Shown: positions 10,547 to 21,806 of the stretch, in pieces
Numbering within the stretch: position 1 is the stretch's first letter
Layout of the letters: every line of letters starts with the position of its first letter
NCBI GenBank assembly: GCA_027100635.1
Contig: JAMOOQ010000012.1
Location: 62,001 to 126,000 of the forward strand
Direction of reading: 5' to 3'
Source: Campylobacteraceae bacterium
Lineage (GTDB): Bacteria > Campylobacterota > Campylobacteria > Campylobacterales > Sulfurovaceae
DNA length: 64,000 nt
The notes under the pieces: generated by a model
What the model saw: only the letters and a program-made list of their open reading frames with translations
What the model was told of the DNA's origin: nothing
Databases searched by the model: none
Position numbers and translations under genes: made by a program

Positions 10547-11734
10547 ATGACCCCAGAAGTTTCGTATGTAATTGATACATTTTTTGCTATCTTTTCATTT
10601 GTATTGATTATATTTATGGTTCCAGGTTTTGCAATGCTTGAAGCAGGACTAGTCAGAACAAAGAACGTTACAGCAGTATTAATGATGAATACAGCAATCT
10701 ATGCAATTGCTTCAATGTCATTTTTACTTGTTGGTTACTCAATTGCTTTTGGTGATTTTGGAAGTGACCATATGAGTAAATGGGCTGCCTTTTTGTTTCA
10801 AATGGCATTTGTTGGAAAAGTTATAAATATTATGAGTGGTGGAGTAAGTGAAAGAGCAAGGATTTTTCCTTTAGCATTATTTGCAATTATAATGTCTGCA
10901 TTAATCTATCCAACTGTTGTAAATTGGTCTTGGGGTAGCGATATGTTAAAGGATACATTCTTAGACTTAAATATGTATGATTTGGCAGGAAGTACAGTGA
11001 TTCATTCAACGGGTGGATGGGCTTTATTAGCTGCTATTTTGATTATTGGAGCAAGAAAAGGGAGATACACTCCAACTGGTGGTATAAGAGTAATTCCAGC
11101 TTCTAATGTTCCCCTTGTAACTTTAGGTGCATTTTTATTATGGATTGGTTGGTTTGGATTTAATGGTGGAAGTGTTGGTTCAATTTCATCAAAAGAGAGT
11201 GCTGACGCAGTTGCTTTAACAATTATGAATACAAATACAGCTGGTTTAGCAGGGGCAATTACTGTGGGAATTATGATGTATATTAGATATAAAAAACTTG
11301 ATATTACAATGATTCTAAATGGTGCTTTGGGTGGGCTTGTATCAATTACGGCAGGACCTGATTTATATAATATTTATCAACCAATATTAATTGGTGCAAT
11401 TGGTGGAATGTTGGTTGTTTTTGCAGTTCCATTTTTTGATAAACTTCGCCTTGATGATCCAGTTGGAGCGTTGTCTGTTCACTTAGTTAATGGTATTTGG
11501 GGAACTTTGGCAGTTGGAATTTTTGCAAGTAATCCAGCTGAGGGGATTACACTTTTAGGTCAAATTAAAGGTATAGTTGTTATTGGAGTGTTTGCTTTTG
11601 TAAGTAGTTATATAGTATTATTTGCTATCAACAAAATTATTCCTCTAAAATTAACAACAGATGAACAGATGGAAGGTCTTGATGTAAATGAATGTGGACT
11701 TGAAGCTTATCCAGAGTTTAAACGAGCATTTTAA
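10547..11734 (+). CDS. amtB: Ammonium transporter
   Basis: Amt family sequence (GFAMLEAGLVRTKN, DLAGSTVIHSTGGWALLAA, NTAGLAGAITVG); followed by P-II gene. Confidence 0.93.
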   Translation: MTPEVSYVIDTFFAIFSFVLIIFMVPGFAMLEAGLVRTKNVTAVLMMNTAIYAIASMSFLLVGYSIAFGDFGSDHMSKWAAFLFQMAFVGKVINIMSGGVSERARIFPLALFAIIMSALIYPTVVNWSWGSDMLKDTFLDLNMYDLAGSTVIHSTGGWALLAAILIIGARKGRYTPTGGIRVIPASNVPLVTLGAFLLWIGWFGFNGGSVGSISSKESADAVALTIMNTNTAGLAGAITVGIMMYIRYKKLDITMILNGALGGLVSITAGPDLYNIYQPILIGAIGGMLVVFAVPFFDKLRLDDPVGALSVHLVNGIWGTLAVGIFASNPAEGITLLGQIKGIVVIGVFAFVSSYIVLFAINKIIPLKLTTDEQMEGLDVNECGLEAYPEFKRAF

Positions 11735-11740
11735 TATTTA

Positions 11741-11938
11741 AGGGGGGGCAACCATAAGGGATTGCCTCAATGCCAATGAGATAAGGATTATTATGCTTTT
11801 GGACACGGCGGTGCTTTAGCTCCGTATATTAGGGAGAGGCTAAAGCCATCTCGTCCAAAAAAAAGCTTAATTCATTGGCATTGGGGAGATTGCCCCTACG
11901 AAATATTAGTTGTAGGGGTATCTCCTCGTGAGTACCCT
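11741..11938. repeat. Long structured intergenic repeat (family B composite) between amtB and P-II gene
   Basis: 12-bp perfect inverted arms CAATGCCAATGA (11768-11779)/TCATTGGCATTG (11872-11883), nested CTTTAGC/GCTAAAG, flanking GGCAAYC/GATTGCC hairpins. Confidence 0.65.
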
Positions 11939-11963
11939 AAAATGTGTATAGGTATAAAAATAA

Positions 11964-12320
<357 letters not shown>

Positions 12321-12327
12321 CTAGTAG

Positions 12328-12349
12328 GGTGGGGTAATCCCACCTTTTT
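12328..12349 (+). terminator. Rho-independent terminator after P-II gene
   Basis: GGTGGG-gtaat-CCCACC stem followed by TTTTT. Confidence 0.7.
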
Positions 12350-12371
12350 AAAATATTATAAAGGTATAAAT

Positions 12372-12863
12372 ATGAAAAAATTATTTTTAACTCCAAAAAT
12401 CTTAATTAGTGTAATACTTGTTGCTATATTTAGTAGCTCTTGTGTCCAACCCAGTGTAGATAAAAACTCTGTTTTAACTACTTTAAAGCAATATGACCCA
12501 TCATTAAAAGTAGAACATTTTGTGGTATCTTCTGTTGATTTAAACGATGATAATTGTCAAGATGCAGTGGTTCTTATGAAACAAAATAGCAGATATTGTG
12601 GAGCTTCAGGGTGTGTAATGCTAACTCTTTTATGCGAAGATAATAAGTTAAAACCAATAGGAAAAACTACTTTTGTAAGTCCTATAATATCTACCTCAAC
12701 AGATAAAACTCTAGGTTTTAAAAATATTGATGTTATTGTTAAACCTCAAGGGGAAAAACCATATTCTGTAGTGTTAAGATATAATGGAAAAGTTTATCCA
12801 TCAAATGCACTTCGTTCTCCAATATCTCCAAAAAGATCGATAGATAAAGTTTTAATAAAATAG
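12372..12863 (+). CDS. Hypothetical lipoprotein
   Basis: Signal peptide with lipobox-like FSSSC; coherent ORF. Confidence 0.6.
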   Translation: MKKLFLTPKILISVILVAIFSSSCVQPSVDKNSVLTTLKQYDPSLKVEHFVVSSVDLNDDNCQDAVVLMKQNSRYCGASGCVMLTLLCEDNKLKPIGKTTFVSPIISTSTDKTLGFKNIDVIVKPQGEKPYSVVLRYNGKVYPSNALRSPISPKRSIDKVLIK

Positions 12864-13175
12864 TAAATTTTTAATATCTTATAAAATCAAGGAGATAGAT
12901 ATTGAAGGTTTAAAGATAGAATTATTTTCTTTAAGCCTTTCTTGTTAGAGAATTACCAATAGTAATAGTATTGATAATTAATAAAGGCTCTAAGAGTAAG
13001 TAGTATTAACAACAATTTTTAAAGTTATTTCTTATAACTAGAACCTACAGAAAAAAAAGAGAGAAGAGCGATAAGAATTGTTGGGCAAAGGAATGTTCTT
13101 AGTTATTTAAATATTCTCATTCGTAAAATATCTCCTATGCTTTTGGTATACTGTACTATTTATTATATCATAACT

Positions 13176-14417
13176 TTAAATTCTTACAACATTTATACTC
13201 CGTTCTTTATCTTGAAGCAAAAACTCTTCACCTTTTTCTATATCTTTAAGTGTTATTACCTTACCATTTTTGCTAATCTCTGCCCATCCATTTTTATATT
13301 TTAGTTCTGGATTAACCAATTTTAATGACGATTGAACTAGGTTTAAATTTTGTTCTTGTGTGGATATTATAAAAGATATACTATTTTTAAAACTATTTTT
13401 GATTTGTGGAATAGAGGAATTATATATTGTGATTTTAGAGTTCATTACCCTTTTATACTCATTTTTAAGTGCCTCAAATTCATTTTGCATTAAAGTTAAT
13501 TGATTTGAGCTTGAGTATCTTTGAAGCTCTTTTGTAAAACTTTGAAGCTCTTTGGATTTATGAGCTATTACTCTTTGAATAGTTTGAGAATATCTTATTT
13601 GTAAATCATCCAAAAGATATAACATATCATTTTTATCAGGTAAAATCATCTCAATTGAAGCACTTGGAGTAGGTGCTCTTAAATCTGCTACAAAGTCACT
13701 AATCACCACATCAATCTCATGACCAATAGCACTAACAATAGGTGTTTTAAGATTAAAAATTGTATCTGCCATCTGTTCATCATTAAAAGCTGATAAATCC
13801 TCTACACTTCCTCCACCCCTTGCCAAAACTATAACATCTGCATTAATTTTATCTGCATATATTAAAGCATTAATTATCTGAACTGGTGCTTTTTGACCTT
13901 GAACCAAAGAGTCAATAATCACAACTTCAACTCCTGCCCATCGTTTTTCTATAATCTTTATCATATCAAATAGCGCTGCTGAATTTTTGGCTGTAACAAG
14001 AGCCATTTTTGTGATATTTTTTGGTATCTCTTTTTTATAAATCTTATCAAAATACCCTTTATCTTCTAGCCGTTTTTTGAGCTGTTCATAAGCTATTGCC
14101 AAACTTCCTTTTCCAAAAGGCTCAACCCTTGATGCATAAAACTGATATTCACCCCTTGGAGTATAAACACCAACATTCCCATCAACAATAATCCTCTCAC
14201 CTTTTTCAATTTTAAATTTAAGCTTAGAGGCATTAGATCTAAACATTACACATTTAAGGGTCGATTTATTATCTTTGATAGAAAAATACAGATGACCACT
14301 TGTATGATATGTGACCGATGCAACCTCCCCTTCAACAAGGGTATTGATAAAGGTTGCCTCTAAAATTGCTTTTATCTTTTCATTTAGAGATGATACAGAT
14401 ATTGCTATGCTACTCAC
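13176..14417 (-). CDS. xseA: Exodeoxyribonuclease VII large subunit
   Basis: N-terminal OB fold ([22 protein letters not shown]) and [16 protein letters not shown] / PTPSASIE motifs. Confidence 0.93.
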   Translation of the reverse strand: MSSIAISVSSLNEKIKAILEATFINTLVEGEVASVTYHTSGHLYFSIKDNKSTLKCVMFRSNASKLKFKIEKGERIIVDGNVGVYTPRGEYQFYASRVEPFGKGSLAIAYEQLKKRLEDKGYFDKIYKKEIPKNITKMALVTAKNSAALFDMIKIIEKRWAGVEVVIIDSLVQGQKAPVQIINALIYADKINADVIVLARGGGSVEDLSAFNDEQMADTIFNLKTPIVSAIGHEIDVVISDFVADLRAPTPSASIEMILPDKNDMLYLLDDLQIRYSQTIQRVIAHKSKELQSFTKELQRYSSSNQLTLMQNEFEALKNEYKRVMNSKITIYNSSIPQIKNSFKNSISFIISTQEQNLNLVQSSLKLVNPELKYKNGWAEISKNGKVITLKDIEKGEEFLLQDKERSINVVRI

Positions 14418-15658
14418 ATATATCTCTTTAATACTTCTGGAATATTCACACTTCCATCCTCATTTTGATAGTTCTCCATAATTGCAACAATTGTTCGTCC
14501 AACTGCAAGAGCAGAACCATTTAGAGTATGAACAAATGTATTCTTTTTGCTATCTTTAAATCTAATTTTTGCTCTTCTTGCCTGAAACTCTTTTGTATTT
14601 GAGATTGAACTAATTTCACGATATTGATTTTGCCCAGGTAACCAAACTTCTAAATCAATAGTATGAGAAGCACTAAAGCCTAAATCTCCACCACAAAGCT
14701 CTACTATTCTATGAGGAAGCCCTAGTTTTGTTAAAATATCAGAGGCATTTTGAACCATCATCTCAAATATTCTTTCACTATCATCAGGCTTTGAAATTGC
14801 CACCATTTCAACTTTACTAAATTGATGCTGTCTTATCATCCCTCTTGTATCTCGCCCAGCACTTCCTGCCTCTTTTCTAAAGCATGGAGTATATGCAGTC
14901 AAAAGCATTGGTAACTCTTTTTCTCTTAAAATCTCATCATTATATAAATTTGTAAGGGGAACTTCTGCTGTTGGAATAAGATATAAATTTTCATCTTCTA
15001 TCTTAAAAAGGTCATCTTCAAATTTTGGTAATTGCCCTGTTCCTTGAAGCATAGAGGCATTATTTATAAATGGAACCGCCACCTCTTCAAACCCTTTTGC
15101 ACGATTTTCATCCAAAAAGAAATTAATTAAAGCTCTTTCTAATCTTGCTCCATCACCTCTTAAAACAGAAAAACGACTTTTTGCAAGTTTTACACCTCTT
15201 CCAAAATCAATCCATCCATTAATTTCACTTAATTCCCAATGCTCTTTAGGGATAAAATTAAAAGTAGTTGGTTTAAGGACTTTTTTAAGCTCTACATTAT
15301 CATTTTCATCCTCTCCATCTGGAACTCTATCATCAGGAAAATTTGGAATTCCAAGTGCCAAAGAGTTTAAAGCCTCATTAGCTTCTCTTGCACTCTCTTG
15401 TAAAGATGAAAGAAGCTCTTTATTTGCATCAACTTTTACTTTAAGCTCAGCTATATCCTTACCATCTTTTTTATATTGTCCAAACAGTTTTGACATCTGG
15501 TTTTGATTGGCTTTAGCCTCTTCAAAAGTACTATTTACCTCTTTTAACTCTATAAATCTTTGTTTTAGAGCCTCTAATATTTCACTATCTACACCTTTTT
15601 TAATTAGTTTAGTAGCGGTTTCTTCGTAATTTTTTTGGAGATATTTTAAATCTATCAT
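14414..15658 (-). CDS. serS: Seryl-tRNA synthetase
   Basis: Class II aaRS motifs [24 protein letters not shown] and [16 protein letters not shown]. Confidence 0.95.
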   Translation of the reverse strand: MIDLKYLQKNYEETATKLIKKGVDSEILEALKQRFIELKEVNSTFEEAKANQNQMSKLFGQYKKDGKDIAELKVKVDANKELLSSLQESAREANEALNSLALGIPNFPDDRVPDGEDENDNVELKKVLKPTTFNFIPKEHWELSEINGWIDFGRGVKLAKSRFSVLRGDGARLERALINFFLDENRAKGFEEVAVPFINNASMLQGTGQLPKFEDDLFKIEDENLYLIPTAEVPLTNLYNDEILREKELPMLLTAYTPCFRKEAGSAGRDTRGMIRQHQFSKVEMVAISKPDDSERIFEMMVQNASDILTKLGLPHRIVELCGGDLGFSASHTIDLEVWLPGQNQYREISSISNTKEFQARRAKIRFKDSKKNTFVHTLNGSALAVGRTIVAIMENYQNEDGSVNIPEVLKRYM

Positions 15659-15962
15659 AATATATTGCCTAAGTTTGAAATTTTTTAAAATTATATTACT
15701 ATTTTATAAATTTAATCTTATATTTGACATTCACCCCTTATCCTCCTTAAATTGAAACACACTTTGAGCAATTAGCAGATTTTTCAGCCCTCTCCCCCTC
15801 TTGTTTTAAAGTAATTCGAACTATTGTGTAGTAATTTTCATTAATTTTCACCTTTTAATCTTAGATTTTCTATCACTTGAGTATCTCTATTTGCAAACTC
15901 TGAATCTACGAGTTTTAGTTTTTTAAGGTTACTTACCCCCATCAAAAACAATAATAATTGAA

Positions 15963-16037
15963 TATTATAAGAAAATAGGAACTACTACTATAGAAGCTCA
16001 AAGAAAGGAGCTTTATAAATTGGAAAGAATAGAATAA
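15963..16037 (+). pseudogene. Possible short C-terminal gene remnant (YYKKIGTTTIEAQRKELYKLERIE*)
   Basis: Short protein-like open stretch ending in stop inside a long non-coding gap. Confidence 0.25.
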
Positions 16038-16195
16038 AACAGGGATAGTAAAATTAGTTTAAGGGTAGATTAAATTGCAAACCCCAAGTCAAGTATTAAA
16101 ACATATTTCTGATTAAGTTTAGATTTTTCCGTAATTTTTAGTATAATAATGGTGAAGTTTTCCCACCCTACTTAATTAATAAGGTTGGTAATTTT

Positions 16196-16693
16196 TTATT
16201 TCATATATAACGGATATAATCTTTTCTCTTCCATATCAATTCTTTTTATTAATACAGCACCAATAGCTTCAAGGTCTTTAACAAAATTATTAATATTATT
16301 ATTATAAGATTCTTTATTACTATACTTTCTTATAAAAAACATAACCTCTTTAGCAATATTATTCATCTCTCCTTGAATATCATCCACAAATGCCATATGT
16401 GTATCATCTCTACCATATTTCATTTTTAAAAATGAGTATAGCTTATTATCTTCAACCATTAAATGTATCTCTAGTGCTATTTTAAAATCATTTAAAAGTA
16501 CTACTATATTTTTATGTGCCTTTTGATTTGTATTAAAAGATTCTAAAATCTCTGTATATATCTTTAATAACTCTTGGTGGTCATTTTTAAACATCTCAAT
16601 TAATTGCTCATTAAACTCCGTATCTGTCTGTATTGATTCATTTTCGCATTGTTTCTTTTTAAATGAATGTAAAAGGTTTTTTATAAATCCCAT
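16196..16693 (-). CDS. Hemerythrin-like domain protein
   Basis: Helical protein with FKNDHQELLKIY...LEIHLMVEDNKLYSFL...EEKRLYPLY pattern. Confidence 0.7.
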   Translation of the reverse strand: MGFIKNLLHSFKKKQCENESIQTDTEFNEQLIEMFKNDHQELLKIYTEILESFNTNQKAHKNIVVLLNDFKIALEIHLMVEDNKLYSFLKMKYGRDDTHMAFVDDIQGEMNNIAKEVMFFIRKYSNKESYNNNINNFVKDLEAIGAVLIKRIDMEEKRLYPLYMK

Positions 16694-16843
16694 TAGATAA
16701 CTCCTTTATTATTTAATACTATTATACCACGAGTTTAATTAAAATTTATTATAGAGAGACTTAGATTATACTATCTAATAATTATTATAACTATAAGTAT
16801 ATTTTTGATATTATACTAAAAAACAAATTAGTAAGGATTATAA

Positions 16844-17233
16844 ATGAAACAGAGTATTTTAATGGAAAAATACCATATATATGAAATTGATATTCGAAAA
16901 ACAGAATCTAAATTAGATAGTGTTGATAGTATTATAAATTATTTAGAAGATAAGATAAAATCACATAAAGTATCTGCCTACATAGGTAAATTTGATCACT
17001 ATTCTCATACAAAGTCATTAGAAGATGGAGAGATTAATCCTGATATATTAGATGCAAAAGAGATTATTTTTTGTTTTGGTAAAAAGCTACCAAAAGCATC
17101 TATAATGGCAATTAGACCCCGTTCTATAGGAGTTGCTGAGTTTAAAGAGTATTTTGCAATCACATTTATGGAAGCACCAAATGAAGAGGCAAATAGTGCA
17201 ATGGAGAGTTGGGTCAAATCCATTATTAAGTAA
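16844..17233 (+). CDS. Conserved hypothetical protein
   Basis: Coherent 129-aa ORF with upstream SD-like sequence. Confidence 0.6.
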   Translation: MKQSILMEKYHIYEIDIRKTESKLDSVDSIINYLEDKIKSHKVSAYIGKFDHYSHTKSLEDGEINPDILDAKEIIFCFGKKLPKASIMAIRPRSIGVAEFKEYFAITFMEAPNEEANSAMESWVKSIIK

Positions 17234-17309
17234 TTTTCTTTAATTAAGACTAATTTTATCTTATTTAGAGTATAATACTTTTATATAAAAAAATATAAGG
17301 AAATTAAAT

Positions 17310-17825
17310 ATGGCAACAGTAACATTTAAAAACGACACAGTATGTAATTTAGCAGGAACAGAAATCAATGTAGGTGACACTGCACCAGTAGTAACAGTAG
17401 TAAACTGTAACCCAATGCTTCAAAATGAGCAAATTGGTGGAGAAGGTAAAGTTCAACTTGTAGTTGCAGTACCATCACTTGATACAGGTGTTTGTGACGC
17501 TGAAACTAGAAGATTTAATACAGAAGCAGCAAACCTTGATGGTGTAGAAGTTATTACAGTATCTATGGATTTACCATTTGCAGCAGCTAGATGGTGTGGA
17601 GCAGCTGGAATTGAAAACTTAAAAGTATGTTCAGATTTTAGAAACAAAGATTTTGCTAATGCTTATGGTGTTCTTTTAGCAGATGGTCCTTTAGCAGGAA
17701 TTACAGCAAGAGTTATATTTGTAATTGATGCAAGTGGAAAAGTAACTTACAAGCAAACAGTTCCAGAAATTACAACAGAACCAAATTATGAAGAAGCTCT
17801 AGCAGCAGCAAAAGCAGCTTTATAA
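17310..17825 (+). CDS. tpx: Thiol peroxidase
   Basis: Tpx sequence with SLDTGVCDAETRRFN active site. Confidence 0.93.
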   Translation: MATVTFKNDTVCNLAGTEINVGDTAPVVTVVNCNPMLQNEQIGGEGKVQLVVAVPSLDTGVCDAETRRFNTEAANLDGVEVITVSMDLPFAAARWCGAAGIENLKVCSDFRNKDFANAYGVLLADGPLAGITARVIFVIDASGKVTYKQTVPEITTEPNYEEALAAAKAAL

Positions 17826-17852
17826 TAAGTTAATTTAATCATTCTCATCTCC

Positions 17853-17910
17853 TTTGAGAAGTTAAGAGTCTCTCTTTCTCCCCTTTTTTTAGGAGACTCT
17901 TATTCTCAAA
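17853..17910 (+). terminator. Stem-loop terminator downstream of tpx
   Basis: TTTGAGAA...AAGAGTCTC...GAGACTCTT..TTCTCAAA nested perfect arms. Confidence 0.55.
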
Positions 17911-17958
17911 TATAAAATATGTTATACTAACACTAATTTTTATCTTTAGGATATCTTT

Positions 17959-18540
17959 ATGAAATTTATAGGATTTTTTATATTAATACTGATGATATCA
18001 AGTTGTAGACAGATAAAGTTAGAAACAAAATCGAGAAAACCATATCCAATATCTGTAATCAATAAACAATATTTATTAAATCAGTGCAATCAAGAGATAT
18101 TATCAACTGAACTTATTGATAAAATATCTATCTATAAATCTTCGCGAAATATGTATCTTTATAAAAATGGTAAAATTATATATAATTTTAAAATCTCTCT
18201 TGGCAAAAACCCAAAAGGTCATAAGTTGAAACAAGGGGATTTTAAAACACCAATAGGTAGATATAAAATTAGCTTAAAAAGATGTGATAAGAAATATTAT
18301 AGAGCAATTCATATATCTTATCCTGATGCAGAGGATTTGGCAAGAGGACTAAAAAATGGGGTTAATGTAGGAAGTGGAATAACAATTCATTCTCAACCAA
18401 CTTGGAATGCTAATGGAGATGGAGATAGTTATACTCTTAGTAGAGATTGGACACAAGGATGCATCGCAATTACAACTGCTGATATGCAAATTTTATGGAG
18501 TAGATTAATGATTGGAACTCCAATAGAGATTAGAGAATAA
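17959..18540 (+). CDS. L,D-transpeptidase (YkuD) family lipoprotein
   Basis: GDFKTPIGRYKIS and HSQPTWNANGDGDSYTLSRDWTQGCIAIT catalytic motif; lipobox-like SSC. Confidence 0.85.
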   Translation: MKFIGFFILILMISSCRQIKLETKSRKPYPISVINKQYLLNQCNQEILSTELIDKISIYKSSRNMYLYKNGKIIYNFKISLGKNPKGHKLKQGDFKTPIGRYKISLKRCDKKYYRAIHISYPDAEDLARGLKNGVNVGSGITIHSQPTWNANGDGDSYTLSRDWTQGCIAITTADMQILWSRLMIGTPIEIRE

Positions 18541-18549
18541 GAGGATAAA

Positions 18550-18924
18550 ATGGCAATAGTTAGATATACAGATAAACAAATAGAAAAATTTAATCGTCAA
18601 AAATATATAGCATACTTATCTAAAGTAACAAAAAATTTATATAAGATGTTTAGAGATAAAGGTGTAACGCAAGAGAATTTTGTTAAAAAATTTATTACAA
18701 TTAAAGCATCACTAGACCCAAAATATAAAGTTGAACTATATACAGGTTATCATAAAGATGTAGAGATTTATATTGAGAATATATATTTAAAATGTATGGG
18801 TGAATTTATTTTAGATGATATTAGATATGAAGAGATGAGTAACCTTAATCGGCTTCAAAAAAGTAAAAATAGAAAGAGTTATAAAAAAGATAAGCATAAA
18901 AATAGTTTTAATCAACAATTTTAG
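18550..18924 (+). CDS. Hypothetical protein
   Basis: Coherent 124-aa ORF close behind L,D-transpeptidase gene. Confidence 0.5.
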   Translation: MAIVRYTDKQIEKFNRQKYIAYLSKVTKNLYKMFRDKGVTQENFVKKFITIKASLDPKYKVELYTGYHKDVEIYIENIYLKCMGEFILDDIRYEEMSNLNRLQKSKNRKSYKKDKHKNSFNQQF

Positions 18925-19015
18925 TAAAATACTATTGTTTTTTTAATCTATATTTGATATAATGTTATTCTTTAATATATGAGAGATGCACTGAGAGTAT
19001 AAAATTGTACTTTGA

Positions 19016-19125
19016 GTGCCTCTCTTTAGACTTATGCAATAATATTTGTGAGCATCGTGTCAGGATGGGAACATAGCAGCACACTTGCTTTTATTATGTG
19101 CCGTAAGTATCTGAAGGGGGGTATT
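19016..19125 (+). ncRNA. ffs: Small SRP RNA (4.5S RNA)
   Basis: Conserved apical loop GTGTCAGGATGGGAACATAGCAGCACAC; flanks pair (CTTTAGACTTATG with CGTAAGTATCTGAAG). Confidence 0.85.
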
Positions 19126-19236
19126 TCCCTTTTCAAATTAACTTAATCAAATTAATAATTAGTATATCTTATATAAAATAAATTGTATTTGGTTTTTCTC
19201 TTTAATTTTTACTAGAATTATTGTAAAACTATTCCT

Positions 19237-19354
19237 AGATTCCGTGTCAAGCACGGAATGACAAAAATTCAAGCACGGAATGACAAAAAGTCAAGCAAGG
19301 TTGTTTGTCATTTTGAAACTGTTGTTTGTCATTCTGAATTTAATTCAGAATCTA
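19237..19354. repeat. Dispersed palindromic intergenic repeat, family A copy 1
   Basis: AGATTCCGTGTCAAGCACGGAATGACAAA ... TTGTCATTCTGAATTTAATTCAGAATCT. Confidence 0.75.
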
Positions 19355-19376
19355 CTTTTGAAAGAAGTCTAGTAAA

Positions 19377-19919
19377 TTATAACCATGGAAGTAGCTTTTC
19401 TACTTGAAGTCCCATCGCAGTGCTTTCTAGTCCGTAAACACTTTTTATATATTTTTTACAAAATCCCTCAACCATACATCCACCAGCTTTTCCCATCCAA
19501 AGATTACTATCTAAATATTCTTGTAAATCATCTTTGTCAAATTTATAAAAATTATAATATGTGGCAGATATATCACTAAATAACATAGATTCCGTTTTGT
19601 AGTGCAGTGAGGATATTATAGATATTGTTGAACCACTTTGAAGTTCTAATATTCTTCTTACATCATCCTTTGTTTTTGCTTTTCTAAGAATTTTAGAGGA
19701 TAAAGAGATTACAGTATCAGCAGATAAAAGAGGATATTCTAATCCAAATTCATCAATAGATGCGTTTAGTTTTCCTAAACTTGCAATATATACAAAATCT
19801 TTTGCTACTGTTGTTTTAATTTTATCTTCGTCATAATTTGGACTTTTTTGAATATATTTTATATCAAAATTATCTAAAAGCATAGCTCTTGTTGGGGATG
19901 ATGAGCATAATTGTATCAT
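19377..19919 (-). CDS. maf: Maf family nucleoside triphosphate pyrophosphatase
   Basis: LCSSSPTRAMLL..., LSADTVISL, FCKKYIKSVYGLESTAMGL. Confidence 0.85.
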   Translation of the reverse strand: MIQLCSSSPTRAMLLDNFDIKYIQKSPNYDEDKIKTTVAKDFVYIASLGKLNASIDEFGLEYPLLSADTVISLSSKILRKAKTKDDVRRILELQSGSTISIISSLHYKTESMLFSDISATYYNFYKFDKDDLQEYLDSNLWMGKAGGCMVEGFCKKYIKSVYGLESTAMGLQVEKLLPWL

Positions 19920-20025
19920 TATTTAATCTCCTGATTTAAGTAAATTGTTTCTTTTATTATATCATTAACTTAAAAAAAACTTGGTATAATGAGTAAAAAT
20001 TATATATAAAAAAGTTAGGAAAAAG

Positions 20026-20475
20026 ATGAAATTTTATATAGCAACAGATCATGCTGGATTTGAAGTAAAAGGTTTTGTAATTGATTATATATCTTCAAAA
20101 GGTCATGAAGTTATTGATTTAGGTCCAGATAGTGATGATAGAGTAGATTATCCAGATTTTGCCAAAAAATGTGCAAACTCGGTGGTATCGGATAAAGGTA
20201 GTTTTGGTGTATTAATATGTGGAACTGGTATTGGTATATCAATTGCTGCAAATAAAATAGAGGGAATTAGAGCAGGGTTGTGTCATGATGCTTTTACAGC
20301 AAGTGCAACAAGAGCTCATAATAATGCTAATATTTTATGCTTTGGTCAAAGAGTTGTAGGGCGTGGAGTTATTGAAAGTATGATTGATGCATTTTGTGAG
20401 ACTGAGTTTGAAGGTGGAAGACATACAGGAAGAGTGGAGAAAATAGAGGGATGTAGTTTTGGAGCTAATTTATAG
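20026..20475 (+). CDS. rpiB: Ribose 5-phosphate isomerase B
   Basis: DHAGFEVKG, GVLICGTGIGISIAANK, RAHNNANILCFGQRVVG. Confidence 0.93.
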   Translation: MKFYIATDHAGFEVKGFVIDYISSKGHEVIDLGPDSDDRVDYPDFAKKCANSVVSDKGSFGVLICGTGIGISIAANKIEGIRAGLCHDAFTASATRAHNNANILCFGQRVVGRGVIESMIDAFCETEFEGGRHTGRVEKIEGCSFGANL

Positions 20476-20483
20476 AGTAAAAT

Positions 20484-21320
20484 ATGGAAAATAGAGCAAG
20501 AGTATTAATAGATTGTAGTGACGAAAAAGGTCTTGTTTGTAACATAACTAAAGTTTTTTTTGATTTGGATTTGAATATTGATCATAACCGTGAGTTTGTG
20601 GATAAAGATAACTCTAAATTTTTTATGCGTACTGTAGTAACTGGTAAATTTAATACGGAGGAGTTATTTAAATCGTTAAAAAGTATAACACCTCAAGATG
20701 CAAAAATAAAAATAATTGAGCCAAAAAGAAAAAAAATTGTAATTATGGCAACAAGAGAGTCTCACTGTTTGGGAGATATTTTAATTAGATGGGAAAGTGG
20801 AGAGCTTGATGCTGATATAGAAGCAGTTGTGGCTAATCATAAAGATTTGCAATCATTGACCCATCGTTTTAATATACCGTTTAATTATATAAGTGCTGAA
20901 AATATTTCACGAGAAGAGCATGAGCAAAAAGTTCTTTTGCTTTTGAAAGATATAGATTTTGATTATATAGTTTTAGCTAAATATATGAGAATTTTAAGTA
21001 ATGATTTTGTGGAGAATTATAGATGGCGAATTATTAATATTCATCACTCTTTTTTACCTGCATTTATTGGAGCTAATCCTTATAAACAAGCCCATAGCAG
21101 AGGTGTTAAAATTATTGGAGCAACTGCACATTTTGTTACTTCTAATTTGGATGAGGGACCAATTATATCTCAAGATGTAATCCCTGTAAATCATTATTAT
21201 AAGTGGCGAGATATGCAAAAAGCTGGTAAAGATGTAGAAAAAATTGTTCTTTCAAAAGCACTTGCCTTAGTGTTAAATGATAGAGTATTTATTCATAAAA
21301 ACAAAACGGTGGTATTTTAA
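20484..21320 (+). CDS. purU: Formyltetrahydrofolate deformylase
   Basis: ACT-like N-terminus plus formyltransferase domain (NIHHSFLPAFIGANPYKQAHSRGVKIIGATAHFVT). Confidence 0.93.
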   Translation: MENRARVLIDCSDEKGLVCNITKVFFDLDLNIDHNREFVDKDNSKFFMRTVVTGKFNTEELFKSLKSITPQDAKIKIIEPKRKKIVIMATRESHCLGDILIRWESGELDADIEAVVANHKDLQSLTHRFNIPFNYISAENISREEHEQKVLLLLKDIDFDYIVLAKYMRILSNDFVENYRWRIINIHHSFLPAFIGANPYKQAHSRGVKIIGATAHFVTSNLDEGPIISQDVIPVNHYYKWRDMQKAGKDVEKIVLSKALALVLNDRVFIHKNKTVVF

Positions 21321-21805
21321 TGTTTAATATAGTATTAGTAGAGCCTCAAATTCCTCCAAATACTGGAACAATTGGGAGATTATGTGTAAATCTTGGTGCA
21401 TCATTGCATTTAATAAAACCTCTTGGATTTGATATTGATGATAAAGCAGTAAAACGAGCAGGATTAGATTATTGGAATAAATTGGATTTAAAAGTTTGGG
21501 AAAGTTTTGAAGAGTTTTTAGAGGTTCATCCGATAGATGAAAATTCCCATTTAGCTACAACAAAAACTGATAATATATATTTTGAAGCAACTTATAAAAA
21601 AGATGATTTCTTGATATTTGGCTCTGAAACGAAAGGGATAGATGAGAAAGTTCTAAAAGATAACCCTAGTAGATGTGTAACTATCCCAATGGGTGGAGCG
21701 GGGAGAAGCTTGAATATTGCTATTTCTGTGGGAATTGTTACTTATGAAGCACTAAAGCAAAACTATGATGGATTTAAAAAAATTACAATAGATATGAAGG
21801 ACTAG
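21320..21805 (+). CDS. trmL: tRNA (cytidine(34)-2'-O)-methyltransferase (SPOUT)
   Basis: VLVEPQIPPNTGTIGRLCVNLGASLHLI, FGSETKGI, IPMGGAGRSLNIAISVGI. Confidence 0.92.
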   Translation: MFNIVLVEPQIPPNTGTIGRLCVNLGASLHLIKPLGFDIDDKAVKRAGLDYWNKLDLKVWESFEEFLEVHPIDENSHLATTKTDNIYFEATYKKDDFLIFGSETKGIDEKVLKDNPSRCVTIPMGGAGRSLNIAISVGIVTYEALKQNYDGFKKITIDMKD

Positions 21806-21806
21806 A

